A stretch of 64,000 nucleotides of DNA from NCBI GenBank assembly GCA_016716665.1, contig JADJVH010000005.1, positions 124,001-188,000 of the forward strand, given 5' to 3'. A program made the translations under genes and the position numbers. Below, piece after piece: positions 53,896-63,141 of the stretch. The stretch's first letter is position 1, and every line of letters begins with the position of its first letter. Source of the DNA: Candidatus Opimibacter iunctus. GTDB lineage: Bacteria > Bacteroidota > Bacteroidia > Chitinophagales > Saprospiraceae. Below the pieces are notes generated by a model. That model saw nothing but the letters and a program-made list of their open reading frames with translations, was not told the origin of the DNA and made no database searches.

Positions 53896-54391
53896 AGGTA
53901 GCTGTTATATACTGTTCGAATGCCAGTACTAATTTATCGAAATTTTATCTAAAAAATGCATAGGGCAAGTATACGATACCTGTCGGCGAGCCGCCTTATG
54001 ATAATTCTAAAATAGACACAGCCTTGATTTCTGCCTGACGGTCAGGAGACCGTCTTTCAATGATCTATCAAAGAGCGTGCTCCGTCATATAAGATTGAAG
54101 TCAGGAGACTTCAACCAACGTTTGAAGATGATTATATACTAAACACAGTTTTGTTTTTTACCTGATGGTCAGGAGACCATCTTACAATGCTTTTTCAATA
54201 GTCAAAGCCCCGTCATATGGGATTGAAGTCAGGAGACTTCAACCATCGTGATGATGTTTTTTCAATAGTCAAAGCCCCGTCATATAGGATTGAAGTCAGG
54301 AGACTTCAACCATCGTGATGATGTTTTTTCTATAGGCTCATCCCCGTCATATAAGATTGAAGTCAGGAGACTTCAACCAACGTTTTATTTT
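53896..54391. other. 496-bp intergenic region holding a hairpin array
   Basis: Contains six AGGA-loop hairpins (54037-54376) between the start of the TMEM175 gene and the end of the ABC ATPase gene. The stretch 53896-54030 has a short GCATAGGGCAAG motif like that at the pntB 3' end and no other recognised feature. Confidence 0.6.
54037..54376. repeat. array of AGGA-loop hairpins, partly 67-bp period
   Basis: Hairpins: A1 54037-54054 (GACGGTC/GACCGTC), B1 54095-54114, A2 54164-54181 (GATGGTC/GACCATC), B2 54223-54242, B3 54290-54309, B4 54357-54376 (all B: TTGAAGTC/GACTTCAA), every loop AGGA. B2-B3 and B3-B4 are exactly 67 bp apart with near-identical spacers (GTCATATAGGAT, AATAGTCAAAGCCCC). 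Confidence 0.85.
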
Positions 54392-55072
54392 TTATTTGAG
54401 ATCGAGTTTAGCAATGCGGTTGCCGATGGTGTAGGCTTTCATCTCAGCCTCGAGGCTGTCAAAGTTTTCACGGGTCACACTGGTGCTGATCTGCCCATCC
54501 CTGAGATGATGGATCTGGTCGCAGGTATCACGGAGGGTGGAAAAAATATGAGAGGACAGGATAACTACTTTGTTGAGCGCCCTGAGGGAATGGATGATTT
54601 CAGTGATGATCATGTTGCTGTGGATATCTACGCCATTGTAAGGTTCATCGAGGATATAGATATCGTTTTGCTGCAAGAGTATCGCAGTCAGCGCCAGTTT
54701 CTTTTTCATGCCTGTAGAGTAGGTACTGGCATACTGGTCGAGCGGCAGGTCAAAGACATTTTTTTCATCCATGTGGCCACCACTTGTTTTCCTGGCATTG
54801 CAGAGGAGTTGCAGGTATTCCTTGCCGGTAATCTTTGAAAAGAAGTAAGGATCAGTCGGGAGAAAGCCAATGTGATTCTTTATAGGATTGAATTCACTTT
54901 TTATGTGACCATGGCATGTCTCCAGGCCAGCCAGGCATTTAAACAGGGTCGTCTTGCCGGATCCATTTTCGCCCACGATGCCATAGACCATTCCTTTTTC
55001 AAATTGGAGCCGGATGTCCCTCAATACAATATGGGAGCCATAAGCCTTAGACAAACTATCGATTTGAATCAT
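54392..55072 (-). CDS. ABC transporter ATP-binding protein
   Basis: 226 residues from the ATG at 55072, chosen because it begins the domain (MIQIDSLSKAYGS) and overlaps the upstream permease stop by ATGA. Walker A GENGSGKTT (about 34-42), Q-loop region around PTDPYFFSKI, signature motif degenerate (YSTGMKKKLALTAILLQQN instead of LSGGQ), Walker B IYILDEP, H-loop in VVILSSHIF. Pairs with the 305-aa permease to form an ABC exporter of the ABC-2 or Gld/bacitracin-like kind; the substrate is unknown. Its 3' end is followed by the hairpin array. Confidence 0.92.
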   Translation of the reverse strand: MIQIDSLSKAYGSHIVLRDIRLQFEKGMVYGIVGENGSGKTTLFKCLAGLETCHGHIKSEFNPIKNHIGFLPTDPYFFSKITGKEYLQLLCNARKTSGGHMDEKNVFDLPLDQYASTYSTGMKKKLALTAILLQQNDIYILDEPYNGVDIHSNMIITEIIHSLRALNKVVILSSHIFSTLRDTCDQIHHLRDGQISTSVTRENFDSLEAEMKAYTIGNRIAKLDLK

Positions 55073-55986
55073 GCGAGTATGGGTTTGAGTTGCCTGATAG
55101 CCCGTGTGTAGAAATATGGAATCAGGATCAGGAGCAATGGCGGGAACCAAAATGAAACAGCCATCAAGATCCCTTGCGGCAGGTTGATCGAAGCGGGAAA
55201 AAATGCATATTTCCCCAGAATGGTAGCCAACTGATAGATCAGGCCTAGCCCAAGTAGTAACGCAATAAATCCTGCATGTCCGGTAAAGAAGATCAGCAGG
55301 ACAAGAATAAATGGCAAGCTCATCAAGGCGGTGTACATCATGGCAATCGTAATCTTGTGCAATAAAAACTGAAAGGGAGTCATCGCATAGATCCAGACCA
55401 GGTAGCTTGTTTCGGTCTGCATGTAGTAACTAAGGCATAGCAACAGAACTACTGCAAGCGAAAATAAGCCCAGGTTTGCATTGTCATACACTACGGCCAT
55501 CGTCAATACAAATCCAGCCAACAGGATGACCGGATAGTTTTTCCTGAAGCCAGTGACAAATTCAAAAGGATACCTGTAAAACGGAGTGGGAATGGTAAAA
55601 TTTAAATTACGCTCAACGTTTGAAAGGGACATCAGCAGAGCAGCTGCCAATACACCAAAAGCTATAAGCCATTGATGGTTGATCACCAGCCCGATGATAA
55701 ATGGCAGGACCACCAGGGAATTTTCAAGACCCCTGATCTTCTGAAATTCATTTTTGTTAAAATGTTGTTTGAGAAACCCCACCCTGCCGCTCTCCGATAA
55801 CAATGAAATAATGCTAAGGCCCAATAAGCCATAGACATAGGCAGCATACAATACATTGTAGAACAAATAGGCTGAAAATCCTGTAAAAAGGATGACCAGC
55901 AGCAGGTAACCCAGGATTGGATGCAAGCCGAAATCAATAAATTGACGGTTGAGCAGCCTGCATTGCAGGGCAAAATAACTACGCAT
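55069..55986 (-). CDS. ABC transporter permease
   Basis: 305 residues, mostly hydrophobic with about nine or ten membrane segments (LGYLLLVILFTGFSAYLFY, VYGLLGLSIISLL, LVVLPFIIGLVINHQWLIAFGVLAAALLMS, VILLAGFVLTMAVVYD, ALMSLPFILVLLIFFTGHAGFIALLLGLGLIY). It ends by a 4-nt ATGA overlap with the ATPase gene. The ABC-2-like architecture points to export or membrane partitioning of a hydrophobic or polymeric substrate, not defined. Promoter candidate CAAAAGTA (TACTTTTG on the coding strand) 30 nt upstream. Confidence 0.85.
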   Translation of the reverse strand: MRSYFALQCRLLNRQFIDFGLHPILGYLLLVILFTGFSAYLFYNVLYAAYVYGLLGLSIISLLSESGRVGFLKQHFNKNEFQKIRGLENSLVVLPFIIGLVINHQWLIAFGVLAAALLMSLSNVERNLNFTIPTPFYRYPFEFVTGFRKNYPVILLAGFVLTMAVVYDNANLGLFSLAVVLLLCLSYYMQTETSYLVWIYAMTPFQFLLHKITIAMMYTALMSLPFILVLLIFFTGHAGFIALLLGLGLIYQLATILGKYAFFPASINLPQGILMAVSFWFPPLLLILIPYFYTRAIRQLKPILA

Positions 55987-56014
55987 CTGCCAGGGTCCTT
56001 GTTTTGTTCAAGGA

Positions 56015-56022
56015 CAAAAGTA
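56015..56022 (-). promoter_or_regulatory. -7 element candidate for the ABC operon
   Basis: Coding-strand TACTTTTG matches TANNTTTG, 28-35 nt before the permease start at 55986. Confidence 0.45.
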
Positions 56023-56109
56023 CGCAGTAAAAGGAGCCTTTATTATCAGACGCCCCTTACCGATCTACCAAATCGAACCGATTCCCGACAGACCAACCTG
56101 CTCAGGTGC

Positions 56110-56313
56110 TCAGGAAGTCTTGCAGGTACTTATCCCAAAGATTGCATACAAAGGGCAAAAACTGATCAGGCTGGTCAGGACAAACACACCACCAAGGACT
56201 AACATCACTATACCCACAGTGCCTGTAACCGTCCCTGTAAAATAGAGAATAGCCATGACCACGGCCAGGATGACACGGATGATACGGTCGGTTGAACTCA
56301 TATTCTTTTTCAT
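56110..56313 (-). CDS. DUF2892 membrane protein
   Basis: 67 residues from the ATG at 56313 (MKKNMSSTDRIIRVILAVVMAIL). Two membrane helices (IIRVILAVVMAILYF; GIVMLVLGGVFVLTSLISFCPLYAIFGI) with the family's CPLY motif and a Cys close to the end. DUF2892 (inner-membrane YgaP-type) proteins often sit next to Crp/Fnr regulators or rhodaneses in Bacteroidota, as here. Function unknown. An upstream start would run through a preceding tiny ORF. Confidence 0.87.
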   Translation of the reverse strand: MKKNMSSTDRIIRVILAVVMAILYFTGTVTGTVGIVMLVLGGVFVLTSLISFCPLYAIFGISTCKTS

Positions 56314-56326
56314 AGTAAATAGATTT

Positions 56327-56425
56327 TTAACGATTAAGGAATTGAATGAGAAGGACAATTCCGGTCACCACGCTGATGCAGAGGATGCAGACAGTGATAA
56401 ACTTCAGGAGATTGTGCTTGTTCAT
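56327..56425 (-). CDS. 32-aa hydrophobic small ORF upstream of DUF2892
   Basis: ATG at 56425, stop TAA at 56327, product MNKHNLLKFITVCILCISVV followed by a hydrophobic tail ending in FLNR. One predicted membrane helix with two Cys. It ends 13 nt before the DUF2892 start, on the same strand, which supports a leader/small membrane protein or translationally coupled gene. It is below the usual size cut-off and could be spurious. Confidence 0.4.
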   Translation of the reverse strand: MNKHNLLKFITVCILCISVVTGIVLLIQFLNR

Positions 56426-56479
56426 AACGGCCGTAAAATTAGGGCCACCATGAAGGCTATGCAGTGACTTTAGTCACCA

Positions 56480-57097
56480 TCACAGGATTTCGATCATATT
56501 GGCTTCCTGCCTGATTTTACCGTCGTTTTCCAGCTTTTTCATTATCCGGCTGACCACTTCTCTTGCTGTGCCCAATTCGCCGGCGATCTGACGGTGGCTG
56601 ATTTTAATTGGATTGCGGCCTGTCAGCATGGATTTGTTGACCAGGTAATCAAGTATGCGCTTATCCATCCGGTCAAACAAGAGTTGGTGGATGGTGGCCA
56701 ACAAGTCAGTATACCGGATATTGTATTGCTGAAAGAACAATTGGTTGACATCCGGAAACCGGCGAACCCATTGAGCCACTTTATCCGTAGGTAACAGGAG
56801 TACCCTGGTATCTTCTTCTGCGACGGCAAATATTTTACTTGGTTCATTTTTCATTCCGGCAGCGAAAGACATAATGCAACTCTCCTGCGATTTGATGTAG
56901 TAGAGAAGTAATTCCTTTTCTTCATGCCGGCTGTACACTTTGATGAGCCCATCCAGCACAAGGGGAATCACCTTGACATATTGCCCTTCCCTCAGTATCT
57001 CTGTACCCTGGGTAACTTCCTGCAGAATGGCATGAGCCTCCATCTCCGCGCGCAGGTCAGGATGTAGGGAGGTGATCAGTTTCGAAAGATCCGGCAT
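56480..57097 (-). CDS. Crp/Fnr-family transcriptional regulator
   Basis: 205 residues. Cyclic-nucleotide-binding-like jelly roll (about 20-120; LREGQYVKVIPLVLDGLIKVY, MSFAAGMKNEPSKIF, VLLLPTDKVAQW) without the Arg/Ser phosphate-binding signature of CAP, so its ligand is open. HTH_Crp domain (about 148-200): KISHRQIAGELGTAREVVSRIMKKLENDG. It controls transcription, often of respiration, sulfur or stress genes; together with the DUF2892 genes it may form a small regulated unit. Starts 11 nt after the stop of the propeller gene upstream. Confidence 0.92.
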   Translation of the reverse strand: MPDLSKLITSLHPDLRAEMEAHAILQEVTQGTEILREGQYVKVIPLVLDGLIKVYSRHEEKELLLYYIKSQESCIMSFAAGMKNEPSKIFAVAEEDTRVLLLPTDKVAQWVRRFPDVNQLFFQQYNIRYTDLLATIHQLLFDRMDKRILDYLVNKSMLTGRNPIKISHRQIAGELGTAREVVSRIMKKLENDGKIRQEANMIEIL

Positions 57098-57108
57098 TTG
57101 AATTAGGC

Positions 57109-58518
57109 TTAATGAAGACTACAAGTACCCCGAAAAAATACATATCCTGTATTGGTCAATGCCGGGTATTGATGGCTCCATTGTGTTATCTCTACATCCT
57201 CAAGATATAAATACCCTGCATTTATAATCCCGCTTTCAATGGGATCTCCTGAAAGGAAACGTATGTGACTCAATATAATCTCCAGGCCGGAGGAAATGGA
57301 GAGTATAGATGAATTACCCGATTCAACAAAGACATGCTGGCCTGCTGGTTGACATAGGCGTACATTCTTATTAAACACAATCGGACCCGTAGACAAGTGT
57401 ATGGTATCGAGAATGAGCGATGACTTGAATTTGATGGTATCTCCACTATTGGCACATAAGGCAGCATTGCGCAGACTGCCGGGTCCTGCATCGCCTGCAT
57501 GCTTCACCCATAATGTAATGCTATCAATAAGGATACCTGAAATACGCCCATTGAGGCCATCCACACATACATCCAGATAATGGTTGTTTTTAAATTCAAT
57601 CCCTTCATATCCACGTGTGATAGTATCCAGGCCAGTGCCTGAATAATCCACATACATCGAGGTGCCATTGAAGAATGAATCAGCAGTAAAATGCCTGAAT
57701 AACCAGACGCGTCCATACGTTGTCAGCGCCAATGTCGATGAGTCCGGGCTGATAGCGGCAGCAGTCACCTGATATTTGGCAGCGGGTTCGTTAGGATTTA
57801 TTTTGAGATTGAATTTTCCTTTGTAATTGGCTACGATTGGATCCTGCATCGTACTTCCTTCTGTCAGGTTTACTTTAAAGAGGTATGCATATCCCTCCTG
57901 CCATCCGCCACAATTGTTTGTTGACTTGCTCCAGATATTCTTAGTGATGACATACAGTGCACCCTGATACCATATAGCTGCCTCGCTGTTGACAAAGACT
58001 GTATCATCAGGTTGACAATTGTTGACATCATATCCTGAGAGAGGATACTTATAGTAGTATGTATGGGGCGTGACTGAGGAAGAATCGGAATGATTGAGGG
58101 TAGCCAGCGGGATCTTATGGATTTTAAATACAAAGCGATTTGGACATTCGTTAGGATCACTGTTTTCGTTACAGTTTTTTCCAATCTGGCACACATAGAT
58201 ATTACCATTGCCATCTTTCGCCAGATCTTCCCAGTCCAGGTTGGATACTGAGAGTATGTTCACTGCTTTCTGAAGTGTTACAGCCTGGTTGCCTGTGGCA
58301 GGGAGAAATTTATATATGGATGTGGTTGGGTTGCCCTGGTCATTGTGTGTCCAAAAAGAAGTGCCATTTGGATCCAGGGCAAGTCCTGATGCCTGGGTAA
58401 TGGGCGAGGTATTTCCAAAACGACCCAGGTTGAAAGGTACCTGCAAGCCCTGATAGACCTGAGCATGTAGTTCAGGTAATAGAAGGCAATACAGACCGAT
58501 GAAGAGCAGTCGATTCAT
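57109..58518 (-). CDS. secreted beta-propeller protein with beta-helix-like tail
   Basis: 469 residues. Signal peptide MNRLLFIGLYCLLLPELHAQ. An NHL/propeller-like N-terminal region (about 25-330; ASGLALDPNGTSFWTHNDQGNP, DWEDLAKDGNGNIYVCQIG, AAISPDSSTLALTTYGRVW) that resembles DUF-type LVIVD or TolB-like blades, then GDAGPGSLRNAALCANSGDTI with alternating short strands typical of the start of a right-handed beta-helix. No complete T9SS sorting domain at the C-terminus, so the protein may be shortened relative to relatives. The 5' leader contains poly-A runs up to 34 nt. Function unknown. Confidence 0.78.
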   Translation of the reverse strand: MNRLLFIGLYCLLLPELHAQVYQGLQVPFNLGRFGNTSPITQASGLALDPNGTSFWTHNDQGNPTTSIYKFLPATGNQAVTLQKAVNILSVSNLDWEDLAKDGNGNIYVCQIGKNCNENSDPNECPNRFVFKIHKIPLATLNHSDSSSVTPHTYYYKYPLSGYDVNNCQPDDTVFVNSEAAIWYQGALYVITKNIWSKSTNNCGGWQEGYAYLFKVNLTEGSTMQDPIVANYKGKFNLKINPNEPAAKYQVTAAAISPDSSTLALTTYGRVWLFRHFTADSFFNGTSMYVDYSGTGLDTITRGYEGIEFKNNHYLDVCVDGLNGRISGILIDSITLWVKHAGDAGPGSLRNAALCANSGDTIKFKSSLILDTIHLSTGPIVFNKNVRLCQPAGQHVFVESGNSSILSISSGLEIILSHIRFLSGDPIESGIINAGYLYLEDVEITQWSHQYPALTNTGYVFFRGTCSLH

Positions 58519-58548
58519 AAGTTTTTTTTTCTCCCCCTTTTTTTTTGG

Positions 58549-58584
<36 letters not shown>

Positions 58585-58699
58585 CCCTTGTGACTCGAAT
58601 ACAGGGGTGGAAACACAGACAAGATAAGGGAAAAGAGGAAGATGGACACCTTAATGACAGATCACTTCGCCATACGATTCTGTGAGTTTACTTAACTAC

Positions 58700-58785
58700 C
58701 TAACGTTGAAAACGTCTGCATAGATTATTACCTGATGCATGATTTTTTTGATTTGCCATACGCGAGCTTAAGTTGACTTAAGCTC
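58700..58785. repeat. dispersed repeat copy B plus 10-bp inverted repeat
   Basis: CCTAACGTTGAAAACGTC matches 42338-42355 with one mismatch; GATTTTTTTGATTTGCC and TACGCGAG repeat the downstream part of copy A. Then GAGCTTAAGT (58764-58773), TG, ACTTAAGCTC (58776-58785) is a perfect 10-bp inverted repeat. Confidence 0.6.
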
Positions 58786-58868
58786 AACTTTGTTTTTATA
58801 GTGGCCTTCGGCCATTGAATTATAACAGGATACAAGGCCACTTTAGCCCCTCCGGCCTCTTTAGCCAA

Positions 58869-61800
58869 TTAAGCCTCTATTTCTTTTATTGTTACAGCGG
58901 GTGGAATCAACATGTATAGAAGCGGTGTCACAATCCGACTGAGCAGTGTCGAACTGATCAAGCCACCAATCAGCACTAATGCAAGTGGTGAAATCAACGG
59001 AGACTTTTCAAGCACCAAAGGGATCATACCTCCAATCGCAGTCATCGATGTCAGGAGAATGGGAAGGAATCGGGTCTCTGCTCCGTTAAGCACAGCTTCC
59101 TTAAGCGGCATACCGTTTTCTCTCAGTTGGTTGGTATAGTCCACGAGGAGAATTGAATTCTTTATCTCAATACCCATCAGCGCGATAATTCCGATAGTCG
59201 CTACAAACGACAGCGTTTCACCTCCGAGGTATAAGATAGCCAATGCACCCACTATGCCCAAAGGCACTACGGACAACACAATCAATGTGCTCTTGAAGGT
59301 CCTGAATTCAAGCACCAGGATGGCAAACAAGCCGAAGATGGTGATGAGCACAATACTGCCCATGCCCCCGAATGATTCCTCCCGTGTTTCTTTTTCACCC
59401 GCAGCGACAAACCGGTAGCCAGTCGGCAATTTTACATCTTCCAGTTTCTTTTCGATCTCATCAAACATGGCTATCGTATTGTAGCCTGTCTGCACAAAGC
59501 TGGTGACATTGGTATAACGTTCCTTATTGTAGTGCCGGATTACATTTGGTGATTCACCCGGCACGATCTCTGCGATCTGTGACAGAGGAATCAATGCTCC
59601 CGAGAGCGAAGTCACATACATCTTCTTAAATATCTCCAGGGCATGATCAGGATCAAAATCCTGCACACTCATCTGGATCTGGTATTCATCCCCATCTGCG
59701 TTGCGCACGGTTTGATTAGGGAGTCCGGCTACGCTCAGTCTTACTGTCCTTGCCACTTCTGCAGGAAGTACGCCCATGATTCCTGCCTTCTCCTTGTCAA
59801 TGATGACATTGAGGTCTGTCTTTGGCAATCTCAATTGATTGCCTACATACAAGGTGCCTTCCGTTTTCTTGATGATATCCTCCAGGACAAAACTGTACTT
59901 GGTCAGCGTATCCAGATTGTTGCCCAGTATCCTGAATTCAATTGGTGCAGGCACAGGGGGGCCTTGTTGAAATTGTTTCACTTCTATTTTCGCCCCTGGA
60001 GTCTGGTTATATCTTGTCCTCAGCGAATCCGTAAGTGCTATGATAGCCGGCACATCCATATCCGGATCGGTCTGTACAAACAGCTCTGCAAAGTGTGGTG
60101 TAAAATCCTGCTGGAATACATTGTAGTAAACCCGCGGATTTCCTTTGCCAATATTACTGCTGACACTGACTACATCCGGTATCTGGAGCAGGTCCTGCTC
60201 GACAAGACGCGCTATCCGATTGGTCTCTTTCAGGCTGGTACCCGGAGGTGTGTTGATCTGTACGTTGAACATTGGTTTCTCAGAAACCGGGAACAAACTG
60301 AATCCGATCAAAGGCACAAGGCCAAGACTGCTGACAAAGATCACCCCGGTCATCACCAATGCCAAGACAGGATGCGCCAGGGACCAATTGAGTATCCGCT
60401 GGTAAGGGGCATTGACATATTTTTTAAATCCCCTGAAGAATATATTGCCTTCAGACCGCTCATGGTTTTTGAGCATGATGCTGGCCAGGAAGGGGATGAT
60501 GGTGAGGGAGACGAGCAGTCAAGCGATGATCGTCAGAAGCACGGCCATAGGAAGCGGACGAATAAATTCACCCGAACCTTCCGGAAGGAATACCAATGGA
60601 AGAAAAGCAAGCAGCAAGGTTGCGGTACAGCCCACTACGGCAATGGCGATTTGCTTGGTAGCGACTATAGCAGCTTCCTTTCGCTTGTATCCCATCCGCA
60701 TAAACCGCTCAATGTTTTCAACGATCACTATCGAATCATCAACGAGAAGGCCGAGGGCAATGACGAGTCCAACGATACTCAGTTGGTTGAGCGTATAACC
60801 AGTATAGTTGAGAAAGGCCAATCCTATAGCGAGGGATAGAGGGATACTGATCATCACGATCAGGGCAGCGCGGAATCCAAGTGGAAGCAAAGTCAACAAG
60901 ACCAGGGAGACCGCAATAGCAAAGTCAAGGCCTAACCCATACAGCCTGCGTCGCACATTTTTCTCCTGGTCAAAGCTTGTCTCCATCTTGATATGGGGAG
61001 GCAATGTGTTTTGAAAGATATCCAGCGCTTTCTGGATCTCCACCCTGTTTTGTACGATGTTCTTCCTGTCTTTCAATGCCGTGACTACCCAGACAGCAGG
61101 CAAGCCATTGTACCGGGCGATGTGTGTTTCTTCCGCCTTGTCCATGCGGATCAGCGCGATATCATTGAGGTGGACGGCGTTGCCTTGCGGAGTGGTCTTG
61201 ATGACGATAGCACGTATTTCATCCAGGGAGTTGAGCTCACTGTTGGTCTTGATGTTAAATCGTTTTTTCCCCAGGTCCACACTACCACCAGGGATATTGA
61301 CATTGTTAGCCTGTATGATGTTGATGACCTGGTTTAATCCGATCCCATAGGCAGCCATCTTGTCCAGTTGCAGGGCGATTTGGATTTCTTCGGTAGGTTC
61401 AGCCTGCACCTCCACCCACTTGACATCCTTGATACGCTCTATGAGTTTTTCGAGTTCTTCTGCTTTATCATCCAACTCCTTGGGAGTGGCAGTGGAAGAG
61501 ACCAATGCGGTCTGCAGGATGGCGACATCAGAGGATGCGGCGCGGATGACATCGAGTACCACTATTCCTTCCGGCAGGGAAGACCGGATCTTGTTGACTT
61601 CACGGATGACATCATTATTTTTTCCATCGACATTGACTCCATAATTGAATTCAAGCTGGAGCAGCATCAACCCGTCACTGCAATTGGTCTGCATTTTCTT
61701 GATTTCATCCAGCTTGTAGAGGACATCTTCAATCGGCTCCGCCACCAGTTCTTCCATGTCTGCCGGACTGGTGCCCGGATACACAGCGAGTACGATGAAG

Positions 61801-61931
61801 ATCGGTGCGCCAAATGGAGGATCCTCACCACGTGGCATATTGATGAGTGCATTGATACCCATCACCAGTGCAAGTACAAAGAGGATGATGGTAAATTGGT
61901 AGTTCTTGACAGAGAAGGATGTGAGTGACAT
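58869..61931 (-). CDS. RND efflux transporter permease with in-frame stop
   Basis: 1020 codons in one frame, interrupted by TGA at codon 471 (60521-60519); as read it is two ORFs, 60519-61931 and 58869-60476. N-terminal half: MSLTSFSVKNYQFTIILF, MPRGEDPPFGAP, periplasmic loop, TMs with LALGLLVDDSIVIVENI and VLLLAFLPLVFLPEGSGE. C-terminal half: MLKNHERSEG..., second periplasmic loop, and TMs (IGIIALMGIEIKNSILLVDYTN, ISPLALVLIGGL). These are AcrB/HAE1-type RND pump features, with the Asp in the DDS-type TM4 motif. The codon before and after (TIIA-stop-LLVSLTIIPFLAS) shows that a Ser (TCA) is the expected residue, so a single C-to-G change explains it. Downstream of adaptor and TolC genes in one operon. 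Confidence 0.88.
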
Positions 61932-61990
61932 GAGCTGTTGATTAATGGGCTTAGGAGCTTAGTGGCTTAGTTGGCTATATGTTTTATCTG

Positions 61991-62059
61991 ACCCCCTACC
62001 CCCTGAGAGGGGGGACTTAAGAAAATTCTATCTGCTCCCCCTTTCAGGGGGTTGGGGGT
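61991..62059. repeat. G/C-tract inverted repeat between pump and adaptor genes
   Basis: ACCCCCTACCCCCTGA-type sequence (61991-62014) is inverted, with a few mismatches, at 62036-62059 (TCCCCCTTTCAGGGGG then TTGGGGGT). Alternating C and G tracts could form hairpins or G-quadruplex/i-motif structures. It may be an interspersed repeat rather than an operon signal. Confidence 0.6.
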
Positions 62060-62062
62060 TAA

Positions 62063-63120
62063 CTATTTTTCTATTGATATCTTATCCCCATCCTCCAGAA
62101 ACCCACTACCGGCAGTAATCACCTCAGTGGCGCCTTCCAGTCCTGACTGAATGGCCACGCGCTCGCCTTCAAATTGCTGGATCTTTACAATTCTTTTTTC
62201 AGCAACTCCATCCTTGGGCACATAGACGACTCCTGTGCGTCCGTTGGAGGACACCAGTGCTTCAACCGGAATGATGATGTACTCTGCCTTGACGGATGGA
62301 ATGATTTCGATATGAGCGAGCATACCGGCAGCAATGCGCTTGTCCCTGGAGGGAATACTGAGTTCTACATCCAGAGTTCCGCTCAAGGGATTCGCTACAT
62401 CGGATAGTCGCCTGACTTCACTCTCTATAGTCCATCCCGGATAGGCATCAAGGGTGATTTTTGCCTTTTCTCCTTTTTTGATCCTGCCCCAGTTTTTATC
62501 GGTCAGGCCGGCTACAAGCTTCCAGTCTGCCTGCTGCACACCCATGATATAATATACCGGTACACCCGGTCCGGTAATTTCTCCTTCCTCCATGAGTTGA
62601 GTGATGACCTTTCCTTCAATCGGGGAGTGGATCTGAGAGTACGCTACATTGAATTCAGCAATCTGCAGGGTTTTTTTTTTGCCATATCTACGGCAGTCCC
62701 TGCATTCTGATATTGTTCGAGTGTTGCGATGCTGTCCCGATAGAGATTTTCAACACGCTGACGATCGCGCAATGCTTTTTCTACAGCAAACTTTGCCTGT
62801 GTAGCCTGGGCTTCGATCTCTGTCATATCGAGTTGGGCAAGTAATTGTCCCTTACGGACCAGATCCCCTTCTTTGACATAGGTGCGTGCAATGACACCAC
62901 CGGTCTTGAAGGAAGGTTTGGCCTCGGTATCGGACTGCACAATACCCGTGACGTGGATGACATCATCAAGGCTGGACATCGCTACAGGTGCGGTCCGTAC
63001 ATAAAAAACATCCGAAGGTTTTTCAGCAGGTACGCTTGCTGTTTCCCTGGATTCATTTTCACTGCAAGATGTGAATGCAAGGAAAACGCTGATGATTAGC
63101 AGGCTGATCGTCTTGGTCAT
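62063..63120 (-). CDS. RND periplasmic adaptor (membrane fusion) lipoprotein, frameshifted
   Basis: About 352 residues if one A is restored in the A10 run (T10 at 62671-62680 on the plus strand); the joined frame reads AVDMAKKKTLQIAEFNVAYSQ in place of a premature stop. As read it is 62644-63126 and 62063-62593. Lipobox region VFLAFTSCSEN gives a lipidated Cys. A lipoyl/barrel-sandwich hybrid (GGVIARTYVKEGDLVRKGQLLAQLD), a helical hairpin and a beta-barrel/MP domain (EAEDLSIPSRDKRIAAGMLAHIEI) follow, as in MexA/AcrA. Lies between the TolC-like gene and the pump. M3 at 63120 is the preferred start over 63126. Confidence 0.88.
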
Positions 63121-63141
63121 GATCATTGATTTAGTGGTGTG

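Noticed and set aside
54037..54376. CRISPR-like array at 54 kb
   Set aside because: Period 67 bp with hairpins but the spacers are near identical, two hairpin types alternate, and no cas genes are nearby; it is a repeat family, not CRISPR.
54290..54838. plus-strand ORF of 182 codons antisense to the ABC ATPase
   Set aside because: Antisense shadow of a gene with clear Walker motifs.
60519..60521. TGA as selenocysteine or reassigned Trp codon in the RND pump
   Set aside because: No SECIS-like hairpin or other Sec evidence; other genes in the window use TGA as stop, and the position needs Ser, so a C-to-G change is simpler.
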